A stretch of DNA of 64,000 nucleotides, taken from assembly GCA_002394685.1 (NCBI GenBank), contig DGUP01000058.1:1-64000 (forward strand), read 5' to 3'. Under the pieces are notes generated by a model. That model made no database searches. It was not told where the DNA came from and was given only the letters and a program-made list of their open reading frames with translations. This stretch comes from Treponema sp. UBA4307. GTDB taxonomy: Bacteria > Spirochaetota > Spirochaetia > Treponematales > Treponemataceae. The translations under genes and the position numbers were made by a program. Below are positions 15,854 through 24,086 of the stretch, one piece after another; the first letter of the stretch is position 1, and each line of letters starts with the position of its first letter.

Positions 15854-16915
15854 TCAGGATTTGTAATAGCGGGCTTTTGATTTATACATAAGTTTATCAG
15901 CAGCAATAATCAGTTCATCTGTAGAAAGATCTTTATTGTCTGCAGTTGAAATCATCCCGTAAGAAACTGAAAGAGTGTCAACCAGATTTCCTTTCCATTT
16001 ATGTGTAAGTTCCTCAAATTCTTTTCCAATGTTTTCAGGATTACCCTTATAATTTTTGATGATTGCAATAAATTCGTCTCCGCCGGTTCTGAAACACTGG
16101 CCGTATTTTCCAAAGGAATTTTTTATGCAGTCTGCTGCTCCTGTAATAAGTTCGTCTCCGGCTTTGTGGCCAAGAGTGTCATTTATTTTTTTAAGATTAT
16201 TTACATCAAGGGCAACAATCGTAAAATTCTTAGAATATTTTCTTAATTCATCAAGGACGCTTTCATATTTTCTGCGGTTACCTATTCCTGTAAGCTGATC
16301 TGTAATTGAAAGATATTCACTTACCCTAGCACTGTTGTAAGCTTTTGCACGAATTGTCATGATGTAACTGCTGGTTGCAATACTCAGGACACCAAAGCAG
16401 GTAACGTTTACAACATTTGCCCGGAGCACTTCTCCAAACTGAGTCTGAATTGCAAGATAAATGTATACTGATACAGAAATAATTGTTGTAATGATAATTC
16501 CAATTGGAGGAACATAAAAAAGTGTAGGCAGCATAACCAGAATGGCAATAAAGGCGGCGGTTCTTTCCAGAGGATTCTGAATTGTTCCCAGCCATATTCC
16601 AAATCCCAGAAGAACATACATAAAAATGTAAACTGAGATATGAATCAGCAGAGGAAATTTTTTTGAAAGTGTAAGATTTAACACAGCCATAACCAGGGAG
16701 AAAATAAGGGTTCCAAGATATCCTGGTATATTGTATAAAACATCCCCCTGAACAATTGTTCCATAAATTATAAGACCTAAAAATGTAAAGGAAGCAATCA
16801 GCGAAAAAGCAACAATATTAAGTCTGTTGCTTAAATTCATTTTTTCTTTAATAAGTAGATAATCTTCTCTGGGAAGGCCGGCATAAAAAATCAGATCTCT
16901 AAATTTACGAAACAT
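15854..16915 (-). CDS. Membrane-bound diguanylate cyclase (GGDEF)
   Basis: A 353-residue protein. Residues 25-195 contain about six hydrophobic helices without a large loop. A full GGDEF domain follows: DQLTGIGNRRKYE opens it, the active site reads FRTGGDEFIAI (intact GGDEF), and KSKARYYKS closes the protein. It should make cyclic di-GMP in response to a membrane signal. I see no RxxD inhibitory site at the standard position before GGDEF (the segment is NSFGKYGQCF), so product inhibition may be weak. No Shine-Dalgarno sequence is visible; TAATAT about 7 bases before the ATG could be a -10, so a leaderless mRNA is possible. Confidence 0.92.
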   Translation of the reverse strand: MFRKFRDLIFYAGLPREDYLLIKEKMNLSNRLNIVAFSLIASFTFLGLIIYGTIVQGDVLYNIPGYLGTLIFSLVMAVLNLTLSKKFPLLIHISVYIFMYVLLGFGIWLGTIQNPLERTAAFIAILVMLPTLFYVPPIGIIITTIISVSVYIYLAIQTQFGEVLRANVVNVTCFGVLSIATSSYIMTIRAKAYNSARVSEYLSITDQLTGIGNRRKYESVLDELRKYSKNFTIVALDVNNLKKINDTLGHKAGDELITGAADCIKNSFGKYGQCFRTGGDEFIAIIKNYKGNPENIGKEFEELTHKWKGNLVDTLSVSYGMISTADNKDLSTDELIIAADKLMYKSKARYYKS

Positions 16916-17139
16916 AATAAAATATTACTATTTGATAATTTATAATTCAATTAAAAAAAGTAAAAATTAAATAAATTAGTGTAGAATTATATAATTTTAA
17001 GAGTTTTTTTTAATATTCTGGAGATTTATTCTCATTGTGTTTTTGAAACTTTTCATAATTTTTTTTATGTATTATGATGAGGCGAGTCAGCAGTTTTTTA
17101 AAGAAAGGCAGGCTTAATAAATAAAACGAAGGTAATACT

Positions 17140-18375
17140 ATGAAGTTGAACCAGATTATAAACAGTTTACTTGAAACTGATTTATACAAATTTTCAATGG
17201 GGCAGGCAATTTATCACCAGTTTCCGTCTTACAAAACAAACTGGACATTTAAGTGCAGAAACAAGGGTGTTAAATTTACAAAAGAAATGGTTGAAGAAAT
17301 CAGAGAAAATGTTCAGGCCTATTGTGCGCTGAGATTCACTGATGATGAATTGAAATATCTTTCAAAGATTGAATGGCTTCATGAAGATTACCTGGATCAT
17401 CTTCAGATCTGGAAGCCACGCTATGAGGATTTTACCATTACTGATGAAGGTGAATGCGGATTTACTCTTGAAGCAAATGGTACCTGGCTTAATACTTCAA
17501 TGTATGAAATTCCAGTCCTTGCAATCATAAATGAAGTTTATTTCAGAATGGCTTACAATTATGACGAACTGTTTGTACAGTACAAGCGTAAACTGGAAGA
17601 AAAGAAAAACTGGCTTATTGAAGGAAAATACAATATCGGAACTTTTTCTGAATTTGGTCTTCGCCGCCGTTTGTCTGCTGAAGCACAGGACCTTGCTGTA
17701 AAAACTCTTTGTGAAAATAATAAGAATTATAAGGACAGCCGCTGTGTAGGAACTTCGAATGTTTATCTTGCAAAAAAATATAATGTTGTTCCTGTAGGTA
17801 CAATGGCTCATGAATACATTATGTGCGCCGGTCAGGGAAATCCTCTTTATAATCCTGCTTATTCAAACAAGATTGCAATGAAGAGCTGGACAAATGAATA
17901 TGGTGTTTTGAATGGCACTTATCTCACTGATACAATCGGTGACGAAACAACTCATCTGGATATGGGCTATACTTATTCAATTCTTTTCAGCGGTGTTCGT
18001 CACGATTCAGGGGATCCTTATGAATGGGGTGAAGAGTGGATTAAGCATTACGACAAACTCTATCAGAAATATCATGATGAAAGGGTTAATCCAAAAACAA
18101 AGACTCTTCTTTTCAGTGATTCCCTGGATTTTGAAAGGGCATCTGCTTTGTATGCATATTTCAAGGACAGAATCAAAGTTGCATTTGGAATCGGAACTTA
18201 TATTGCAAATGATACAGACGTTGAACCTTTGAACATTGTGATGAAAGTTACCGAATGTAATGATCAGCCGGTTGCAAAACTTTCTAATTCACCTGGAAAA
18301 ACAATGTGCAAGGATAACGATTATGTTGAATATCTGCGCAAGACAATTGACTGGAGACTTAAACATTACGAATAA
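17140..18375 (+). CDS. pncB: Nicotinate phosphoribosyltransferase
   Basis: A 411-residue enzyme of the Preiss-Handler NAD salvage pathway, joining nicotinate and PRPP to give nicotinate mononucleotide in the cytoplasm. The N-terminus LLETDLYKFSMGQAIYHQFP is diagnostic. GTFSEFGLRRRLSAEAQ, the GTMAHEYIMCAGQGN stretch with the autophosphorylated histidine, FSGVRHDSGDPYEWGE and the late NIVMKVTECNDQPVAKLSN complete the phosphoribosyl site. Length is normal for PncB. GAAGG precedes the ATG. It is a single gene. The 220-base upstream gap is AT-rich and shows no clear operator. Confidence 0.97.
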   Translation: MKLNQIINSLLETDLYKFSMGQAIYHQFPSYKTNWTFKCRNKGVKFTKEMVEEIRENVQAYCALRFTDDELKYLSKIEWLHEDYLDHLQIWKPRYEDFTITDEGECGFTLEANGTWLNTSMYEIPVLAIINEVYFRMAYNYDELFVQYKRKLEEKKNWLIEGKYNIGTFSEFGLRRRLSAEAQDLAVKTLCENNKNYKDSRCVGTSNVYLAKKYNVVPVGTMAHEYIMCAGQGNPLYNPAYSNKIAMKSWTNEYGVLNGTYLTDTIGDETTHLDMGYTYSILFSGVRHDSGDPYEWGEEWIKHYDKLYQKYHDERVNPKTKTLLFSDSLDFERASALYAYFKDRIKVAFGIGTYIANDTDVEPLNIVMKVTECNDQPVAKLSNSPGKTMCKDNDYVEYLRKTIDWRLKHYE

Positions 18376-18384
18376 AATACAATT

Positions 18385-18410
18385 TCTGTTTCCGCATTTT
18401 CATAAACAGA
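18385..18410 (+). terminator. Weak hairpin after pncB
   Basis: TCTGTTT (18385-18391) pairs with AAACAGA (18404-18410), followed by TTTGATT. The short U tract makes this a weak terminator candidate. Confidence 0.35.
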
Positions 18411-18467
18411 TTTGATTAGCATTCAGCTTGTGAATTTGTAAAAAAAATTCGGGGATTAAAGTATTTC

Positions 18468-18495
18468 TTGTAAATTACAATTTCGGTGCTATAAT
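18468..18495 (+). promoter_or_regulatory. Promoter of the DUF1508 gene with palindrome over the -35
   Basis: TTGTAA (18468-18473) and an extended -10, TGCTATAAT (18487-18495), are 16 bases apart. TTGTAAATTACAA (18468-18480) is a perfect palindrome about a central A and covers the -35, so it may be an operator. It differs by one base from TTGTAAATTTCAA in the marR-like promoter. Confidence 0.55.
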
Positions 18496-18527
18496 TTTTA
18501 TATAAATTGATTGTCTCGGAGGAGCAC

Positions 18528-18902
18528 ATGGCAGCAAAGTTCGTAATTAATGAAACTAAGAAGGGATTTACTTTTAACCTGAAAGCAACAAATGGTGAAG
18601 TAATTGCAACTTCAGAAGTTTACAATTCAAAGCCGGCATGTAAGAAAGGTGTTGCATCTGTTCAGAAAAATGCAGAAATTGCAGAAGTTGAAGATCAGAC
18701 TGCAAAGGAAGTTGAAGCAAAGAAGGGCCCTAAGTTCGAAATCTATAAAGATAAGAAGGGTGAATTCCGCTTTAGACTCAAGGCAGGCAATGGTCAGATT
18801 ATTGCAGTTGGTGAAGGCTACAAGGATCTGGCTGCATGTAAGAAGGGTGTAACTTCAATAAAAAAGAATGCACCTGGAGCTGCAATTGTTGACGCTGAAT
18901 AA
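18528..18902 (+). CDS. Tandem DUF1508 (YegP-like) protein
   Basis: A 124-residue protein made of two DUF1508 repeats of about 48 residues: KFVINETKKGFTFNLKATNG and KFEIYKDKKGEFRFRLKAGN, each ending in a CKKGVxSxxKNA helix. A charged linker (EVEDQTAKEVEAKKG) joins them. The fold is a small alpha/beta unit that dimerises; E. coli YegP has the same two-repeat form. Function is unknown, though homologues are often abundant. GGAGGAG lies just upstream of the ATG at 18528. It has a strong extended -10 promoter with a palindrome, and its own terminator. Confidence 0.9.
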   Translation: MAAKFVINETKKGFTFNLKATNGEVIATSEVYNSKPACKKGVASVQKNAEIAEVEDQTAKEVEAKKGPKFEIYKDKKGEFRFRLKAGNGQIIAVGEGYKDLAACKKGVTSIKKNAPGAAIVDAE

Positions 18903-18930
18903 TTTTTATCTTAGTTTTCAGTGAGTGAAA

Positions 18931-18960
18931 AAGGTCATCTGTATACAGGTGGCCTTTTTT
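18931..18960 (+). terminator. Intrinsic terminator of the DUF1508 gene
   Basis: An almost fully paired hairpin, AAGGTCATCTG with CAGGTGGCCTT, meets in a tight central TATA loop and ends in six T. Confidence 0.85.
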
Positions 18961-19040
18961 GTTTTTAAATTGCAATTTCTCATATGCATTATTTTTTTTC
19001 AGCGGTTAGTTTTAATTCTTTAAGAAAATAATTTTTTGCA

Positions 19041-19082
19041 AAAAAAACAGGCCGTTAACAGATAACATCTGCCAGCGGCCTG
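19041..19082 (-). terminator. Intrinsic terminator of the candidate small RNA
   Basis: CAGGCCG (19082-19076) pairs with CGGCCTG (19054-19048), with an inner CAGAT/ATCTG stem. T8 follows on the minus strand only, which fixes the direction of transcription. Confidence 0.75.
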
Positions 19083-19134
19083 GAGTCCAGTTTCCTGGAC
19101 ATCGGAGAGAGTTTATCAGCTTATTTATAAGCCT
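19041..19134 (-). ncRNA. Candidate small non-coding RNA
   Basis: On the minus strand TTGTAT (19167-19162), 16 bases and TATACT (19145-19140) form a promoter. About 93 bases downstream a strong intrinsic terminator ends in T8 (19048-19041). The predicted RNA contains GCTTATAAATAAGC (a 5-6 bp hairpin), GTCCAG-GAAA-CTGGAC (a 6-bp hairpin with a GNRA-type tetraloop, 19100-19085) and a long terminator stem CAGGCCG/CGGCCTG enclosing CAGAT-GTT-ATCTG. No start codon with a ribosome site is visible in it. It matches no RNA family I recognise. The whole unit fits between the DUF1508 terminator and the xylanase promoter. Confidence 0.55.
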
Positions 19135-19157
19135 CTTTTAGTATAATCAATTCAATA

Positions 19158-19223
19158 TGTTATACAATTAAATATTTTGTTTTATAACAAAAGTTCCTCT
19201 GTTATTTTGTTATATAACAAAAT
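19158..19223. promoter_or_regulatory. Cluster of TTTTGTTATATAACAAAA-type palindromes
   Basis: ATTTTGTTATATAACAAAAT (19204-19223) is a perfect 20-base palindrome. TTTTGTTTTATAACAAAA (19175-19192) is a second, imperfect copy 29 bases away centre to centre, and TGTTATACAA (19158-19167) a third partial copy overlapping the -35 of the small RNA. The cluster lies between the RNA promoter and the xylanase start and could control both. Confidence 0.55.
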
Positions 19224-19267
19224 TTCTTTTTATTTTCCAAAGATTTTTATTATGTTAAACTAAAACC

Positions 19268-20812
19268 ATGAATGGAATAAAAATTAGTGTAAGACAAATT
19301 GCTCTTACAGGAATATTAACTGGCGGATTACTGATGTTTACGAATTGCATTTCTACTGACGGAAAATTCTCTGAGAATAATGGCACCTGGGTGGATGCGT
19401 CGCTTCCATCACTTTATGAAACTTATTCAGAACATTTTGATTATGTGGGACTGGCTGCTGAATATGGAAACTTCGGACTTAAGCAGAATGGTAGTAACAA
19501 ATATACTGCTTCCTACACAGCTGACGGTTACTGGGGAAGGCCAAATGAACTTTATTACAGCGATGTTTTAAAAGGAATTTCCAGGCATGCAAATACAATC
19601 ACTTTGGGAAATGAACTTAAACCTCAGTTTGTCTTAGGCTGGTGGGCTCCAGGAACTGGTGATGAAAATGATTTTAAGACTGTAAAGTTTACAGGTACAA
19701 ATGGGGTAACCATTGATGTTCCGGCTTCTTTCGGAAATGAAAAACTTATTTATGCTACCTTAAATGCAGCTAAAAGTGCCGGTGTAAAAATGAGGGGACA
19801 TGTTTTAACCTGGCACTCCCAGACTCCAGATGATTTTTTTGCAGAGAATTATTCAGCAAAATCAGATAATAATTTTTCTACTCTTTCAAATCCTGTTTCA
19901 AAAGAAGTTATGACAGCCCGCCACGAGTGGTACATAAAAAGTCTTCTGGAATGTGTAGCTGCCTGGGAAAAAGAAAACGGATACGGAATGGGCAATCATT
20001 TAATCTGGGCCTGGGATGTTGTTAATGAGGCAGTTGCAGATGATGGAAATCCTGATGGTAATTTTTACAGAGGTTCAACTTCTGGAACCAGAAACAAGGG
20101 GCCTGCAAATGGTGGATCCCGCTGGTATGAAATCTACAACAGCAATGAATTTATAATTAACGCTTTCCGTTTTGCAAATAAATACGCTCCTCAGGATGTA
20201 GAACTTTGCTACAATGATTACAATGAATATCAGGCGGGCAAAACTGAAGGTATAATCAAACTGCTTCAGGCTGTTCAAAATGCAGAAACTGTGAATCCTT
20301 CTGCACACGGGGTTGAGGCTCTTTCTGCAAGAATTAATGTTATGGCAATGCAGTCACATGTTGGGGTTTCTTATCCTGGAGTTGCTTCCTACAAAAGTGC
20401 ATTGGAAAAATTTATGGATCTGGGACTGAATATTCATGTTTCAGAACTGGATTTTTCAGCCGCCAGTCAGGAGGAAGCAGCCGCTGCTTACGGAGAATAT
20501 TTTTCTATGTTCCAGGATTATGGAAATAAATCAGGTCTTCCACAGAAAATTGAATGTGTTACCATCTGGGGAATTAATAATCAAAATTCCTGGATTAATC
20601 CTGCTGTGAATTATTCAAAAAAAGATGCGGCGGGTAATTTTGAAAAATATCAGTCATATCCGCTTCTTTTTGATTTGATTGATAATAATCCTGCAACCAT
20701 TGTAAATGTTCCTGTTACAGGGGGAAGTATTCGCCTGCCTAAATGGGATGAGGGGGACTCTTACAAACCAAACGCTTCATTTAATGCTGTAATCCGTGCT
20801 CTTAAGAGTTGA
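19268..20812 (+). CDS. GH10 endo-1,4-beta-xylanase, lipoprotein
   Basis: A 514-residue xylanase. The N-terminal signal ends in LMFTNC, a relaxed spirochaete-type lipobox, so the enzyme is probably anchored at the cell surface. The GH10 barrel shows GNELKPQF, RGHVLTWHSQTP, WDVVNEAVAD with the acid/base glutamate, MQSHVG, HVSELDFS with the nucleophile glutamate, and CVTIWGINNQNSW. It would cut the xylan backbone of plant cell walls. No binding module is evident. There is no Shine-Dalgarno sequence; TAAACT (19256-19261) lies 6 bases before the ATG, so the mRNA may be leaderless. No xylosidase or sugar transporter gene is nearby. Confidence 0.95.
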   Translation: MNGIKISVRQIALTGILTGGLLMFTNCISTDGKFSENNGTWVDASLPSLYETYSEHFDYVGLAAEYGNFGLKQNGSNKYTASYTADGYWGRPNELYYSDVLKGISRHANTITLGNELKPQFVLGWWAPGTGDENDFKTVKFTGTNGVTIDVPASFGNEKLIYATLNAAKSAGVKMRGHVLTWHSQTPDDFFAENYSAKSDNNFSTLSNPVSKEVMTARHEWYIKSLLECVAAWEKENGYGMGNHLIWAWDVVNEAVADDGNPDGNFYRGSTSGTRNKGPANGGSRWYEIYNSNEFIINAFRFANKYAPQDVELCYNDYNEYQAGKTEGIIKLLQAVQNAETVNPSAHGVEALSARINVMAMQSHVGVSYPGVASYKSALEKFMDLGLNIHVSELDFSAASQEEAAAAYGEYFSMFQDYGNKSGLPQKIECVTIWGINNQNSWINPAVNYSKKDAAGNFEKYQSYPLLFDLIDNNPATIVNVPVTGGSIRLPKWDEGDSYKPNASFNAVIRALKS

Positions 20813-20902
20813 TTGAACAGGATACATATTAATTATACAATTTGCTCAAATGGTATATCACCGTATTTTGTCAGGTATGTTACTGGTGATCAGGAGTTTT
20901 AT

Positions 20903-21853
20903 ATGAAAAAGATTTTTTTTGGACTTATCCTTATGCTTGCTGCGGTAAATATTTTTGCGCAAGGATACAGTTCAAAGTTTGTTCCGGAAGAACTGTCTTA
21001 TAAGGAAGATATAAAGAAAATCACAATCACTATTCCAAAGGAAAAGGCTGTTGCCCAGACTGCAAAAATTCAGTTTCTTGATGCTGCAAATGGTGAAAGT
21101 TTAACCTGGCAGGAAAATATAGAATTGAAGGATGGTAAAACTTCCTACACAATAAAAAATTTCCCCTCAGGTAATCTCTGGGGCATTCCCTTTACAAAGG
21201 AAGAGGATTTTCTTAATGCAGCTTCCTATCAGTGGAAAATTCATATCAGATTGATTTTTGCAGATGGAACTTCCTACGTTTTTAAAGACAGTTACTGTTC
21301 GTTAAATGCAAAGCTGATAAATGCTCCAAGTTACAATGCAGGAGAAATCAGCTGGGAAATCCGCGGACCGATTACAGTAGAAAAAGAAGGATTCAGTTTT
21401 AAGCTTCCTTACGGCTACAAAAAATTTAATGTTATGCAGCACATGCTTTTTACCGGTCAGAAAGAATCTGCTGATGTATATTGCCCTGTCTCATATTCCT
21501 TTACAAAAGAATTTGCCCAGTCAAATGATATTAAGGAAATAGTTTCAGTTGGAAGATTTTCTGTAACAGAGTTTTCCAATCGTTACGAAAACATAGACAG
21601 CTTTCTGGAAGAATTTTACAACTATCTTCTTAAGCTTTATGAAGTAAAAAGAATTCCTATGGAAGCTCTTGAGACAAAAAAAGGTCTTGCTTGTTTAAAG
21701 TACAATATCAAACTGAATAACAATACAAATCACACTTTGTATCTTTTTTACCAGAACGGTTACTGCACCTACGTTCATGCACAGCAGAAAATAAAGGCTT
21801 CTTCAATTGATGAACTGCTTAATTCTATTTTGAATACAATGGAACTTAAATAA
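20903..21853 (+). CDS. Exported protein of unknown function
   Basis: A 316-residue protein with a clear signal peptide (MKKIFFGLILMLAAVNIFAQ). The mature part looks like an all-beta N-terminal half (KKITITIPKEKAVAQTAKIQF) and a C-terminal alpha/beta half with AFAQSN-type strands and an EVKRIPMEALETKKG segment. The start at 20903 is chosen from the signal peptide and from CAGGAG 6 bases upstream; the frame is open to 20813 but that part is not signal-like. It follows the xylanase by 90 bases and may be co-transcribed. No family recognised. Confidence 0.68.
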   Translation: MKKIFFGLILMLAAVNIFAQGYSSKFVPEELSYKEDIKKITITIPKEKAVAQTAKIQFLDAANGESLTWQENIELKDGKTSYTIKNFPSGNLWGIPFTKEEDFLNAASYQWKIHIRLIFADGTSYVFKDSYCSLNAKLINAPSYNAGEISWEIRGPITVEKEGFSFKLPYGYKKFNVMQHMLFTGQKESADVYCPVSYSFTKEFAQSNDIKEIVSVGRFSVTEFSNRYENIDSFLEEFYNYLLKLYEVKRIPMEALETKKGLACLKYNIKLNNNTNHTLYLFYQNGYCTYVHAQQKIKASSIDELLNSILNTMELK

Positions 21854-21885
21854 AAAAAATATAAAAATATTAAGGAGATTTTATT

Positions 21886-22899
21886 ATGAAAAAGATTTTT
21901 AAAGGGGTGCTGCTTGCATTAACTTCAGCCCTTTTCTTTTCCTGCGCATCTAATTCAGGAATGTCGTCAAAGGAGCCTGCCTACACAATTGAAGATGGCA
22001 AATACCTTGATTCTCTCTGGAACTTATATTATGAAACCGGTGATGAATCTTATGTAGATCAGGTTATTGCCTATGCTGATACTGAAGATTTACTGATGAA
22101 GAAAATCAATCAGCATTACAAAGAATTGTCTCAGGACAACAGATACATGAGCATTCTGGAACACTGGTTTTCTGCTGAAGATGATGGTAAAAAAATTACC
22201 TGCCCTGTTGACGTAGAATCTCTGATTTCCATCATCATTCAAGATGAAGCTGTAAAAAATGATATCCGCTACATTTATTCTCCATTTGATCAGGACCTGT
22301 TTATTCGTGGTATTATGAAATCAACAGCTGTATGGTCTCTGGCATTTCAGGATAATAAAGATGCCAGAATTGTTGTTCAGAAAAAAATACCTTTTATGAA
22401 TGAGAAGCTTGCAAATAATATGTATGCTCTCTTTGGAATGGAAGATATTGTTTACTACCAGAAAAAGCCTGGAAGTGTAATGAATCAGGCTGGAAAAGCT
22501 TTTTTTATCTCCAGTATCCTTGTTAAAGATTTAGATTCATTTATGGATGAATGGAACACTCCTGTTGACCATACACCTTTTATTCCTTCAGTTTCAGAAG
22601 TTTCTAAGTCTAAGGATAAGGAAGTTTCTTTTGTTGTACTTTATAGTTTTAATGAGCATGAGGATTATCCTGTTTATATTGATATTGATTCATGTGATTC
22701 AAAAGGCGATGTGCAGCACTTTAAGAATATGCTTTTAATTGAATCTAAGCCTGAAAGTAATTTATATTCTTTGGGCCCTATAATGAAAATCATATTTGAA
22801 GACACAGATCCTCTTGGGGAGTATACAATTAGACTTACAGTTCATACTGAGAATACAGTTTTATCTGTAAGTGATTTGACTTATAAATTGAAGAAATAA
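21886..22899 (+). CDS. Uncharacterised lipoprotein
   Basis: A 337-residue protein with lipoprotein signal ending LFFSCAS (cysteine near residue 21). The mature part begins with a helical region (KYLDSLWNLYYETGDESYVDQV) reminiscent of a short repeat, then an alpha/beta body. AAGGAG precedes the ATG. It is 32 bases after the exported protein gene and ends at a strong terminator, so the two form a pair, possibly with the xylanase. Function is unknown. Confidence 0.68.
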   Translation: MKKIFKGVLLALTSALFFSCASNSGMSSKEPAYTIEDGKYLDSLWNLYYETGDESYVDQVIAYADTEDLLMKKINQHYKELSQDNRYMSILEHWFSAEDDGKKITCPVDVESLISIIIQDEAVKNDIRYIYSPFDQDLFIRGIMKSTAVWSLAFQDNKDARIVVQKKIPFMNEKLANNMYALFGMEDIVYYQKKPGSVMNQAGKAFFISSILVKDLDSFMDEWNTPVDHTPFIPSVSEVSKSKDKEVSFVVLYSFNEHEDYPVYIDIDSCDSKGDVQHFKNMLLIESKPESNLYSLGPIMKIIFEDTDPLGEYTIRLTVHTENTVLSVSDLTYKLKK

Positions 22900-22912
22900 A
22901 ATAATCTGAATG

Positions 22913-22955
22913 AAAATCCTTCTTTTGTAATGCAGTTTCTGTTTACATCAGGAGG
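22913..22955. terminator. Intrinsic terminator, plus strand, possibly bidirectional
   Basis: AAAATCCTTC pairs with GGAGGATTTT (one G-U), with inner TGTAA/TTACA pairing, followed by T7 on the plus strand and TTTT on the minus strand. It lies between the lipoprotein gene and the convergent GTPase operon. Confidence 0.75.
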
Positions 22956-22964
22956 ATTTTTTTA

Positions 22965-24086
22965 TTAAAAGCCCAGTGCCTGCTGAATAATTTTTTTAAT
23001 GTCATTTTCCAGACTGATAATTTTTTCTTTTATCTGGCCTGAAAGTTCATCAATAAAAGTTTCAATTTTATGCCTTTCATTTTCCTGCCCTTTTTTTGTA
23101 GCTGCAGAAATTAGCTGAACAAGAAGGGGAAAGAATAAAAGACCTCCCACAAACTGTGAAATTAATTCTGAAATTTGTACTTGTGTTTTTTTAAGATTTT
23201 TACTGTTGAACGTACAGTCTTCCACTTGAAGGTTCTCTGTGTTTACCAGAGAGTAATTTGCTTTTTTGCAACTTTCAACCGCTTCTTGTATTTCTCCAGG
23301 AAGAATTGTGTTCTGAATCTGGCTTATTTTTTTCTTTCCATTCTGGAGGATTATTCTATAGAGACCCTTGTTCCAGATGCCCATTCCGGAAACTATGTTT
23401 TTTTCCTTAAGTTTTTCCTTTTCTTTGTCTGCCCATAAATCAATTTCTTTACAGATTTTACTGCTTATGTGTTTAGGTATACGGTCAACGATTGTGTTCT
23501 GCCAGCTGTGAATTATGGATGAAAGAATTTCTTCCCTGCCGAAAGGTCTGGAACTTCCACTTCTAAGCTGCACTTTTTGTGTACAGCAGGGAATAATTTT
23601 TATAGTATCAGCCTTGTCCCCGGAAGAAAGTTTTATTTCCTTGTAGATTTCTTCCTTGAATTTCTCAAGTGCCTGGGGCGAAAGTTGATCCGCTTTAGTT
23701 AAAACGATTGTCAGGTGGTAGCATTCCTTGAGAAAGCGTGAAATTATTTCTGCATCAAGTTTTTCAATTCGCTGGCCCCCTGCCTGAATGCAGTAAATTA
23801 CGGAGTGAAACCATTCTTCCATGGATTTTTCTACACCATGTTCTTTAAGGGCATCTTTTATTAATTCAATCCACCTGTCTGTTTTGCCTGCTTCAATTCC
23901 CCAGGAATCAAAAAAGCGGATCTGTTGTTTCTTTATAGTCACCTGGTAGGGAAAAAGTCCTTCTCCTGTAACTGCATGCCCGGCACCAGTTTCTGCAAGT
24001 TTTTTTTCGCAGAGATAATTTAGGAGAGAACTTTTGCCGCTTCCTGTTTTGCCCATAATGAGCACGTTGCACATAAAGTCAGTCAT
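22965..24086 (-). CDS. Era/IRG-like GTPase with C-terminal membrane segment
   Basis: A 373-residue protein. The G1 loop is MGKTGSGKSSLLNYL near residue 10, the switch-II/G3 region FDSWGIE near 60, and the G4 motif TKAD near 142. The remaining half is a helical stalk with a hydrophobic stretch (GGLLFFPLLVQLISAA, about residues 316-332) and a coiled C-terminus. It resembles small dynamin-related or IRG-type GTPases that work at membranes. Its start overlaps the preceding GTPase gene by 8 bases, with AGGGA upstream, so the pair is made together. The biological role is unknown. Confidence 0.78.
   Translation of the reverse strand: MTDFMCNVLIMGKTGSGKSSLLNYLCEKKLAETGAGHAVTGEGLFPYQVTIKKQQIRFFDSWGIEAGKTDRWIELIKDALKEHGVEKSMEEWFHSVIYCIQAGGQRIEKLDAEIISRFLKECYHLTIVLTKADQLSPQALEKFKEEIYKEIKLSSGDKADTIKIIPCCTQKVQLRSGSSRPFGREEILSSIIHSWQNTIVDRIPKHISSKICKEIDLWADKEKEKLKEKNIVSGMGIWNKGLYRIILQNGKKKISQIQNTILPGEIQEAVESCKKANYSLVNTENLQVEDCTFNSKNLKKTQVQISELISQFVGGLLFFPLLVQLISAATKKGQENERHKIETFIDELSGQIKEKIISLENDIKKIIQQALGF

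Noticed and set aside
19158..19223. Zur boxes
   Set aside because: The TGTTAT half-sites resemble Zur sites, but the spacing is 3 bases too short and the metal ABC operon at 60.5-63.2 kb lacks the motif.
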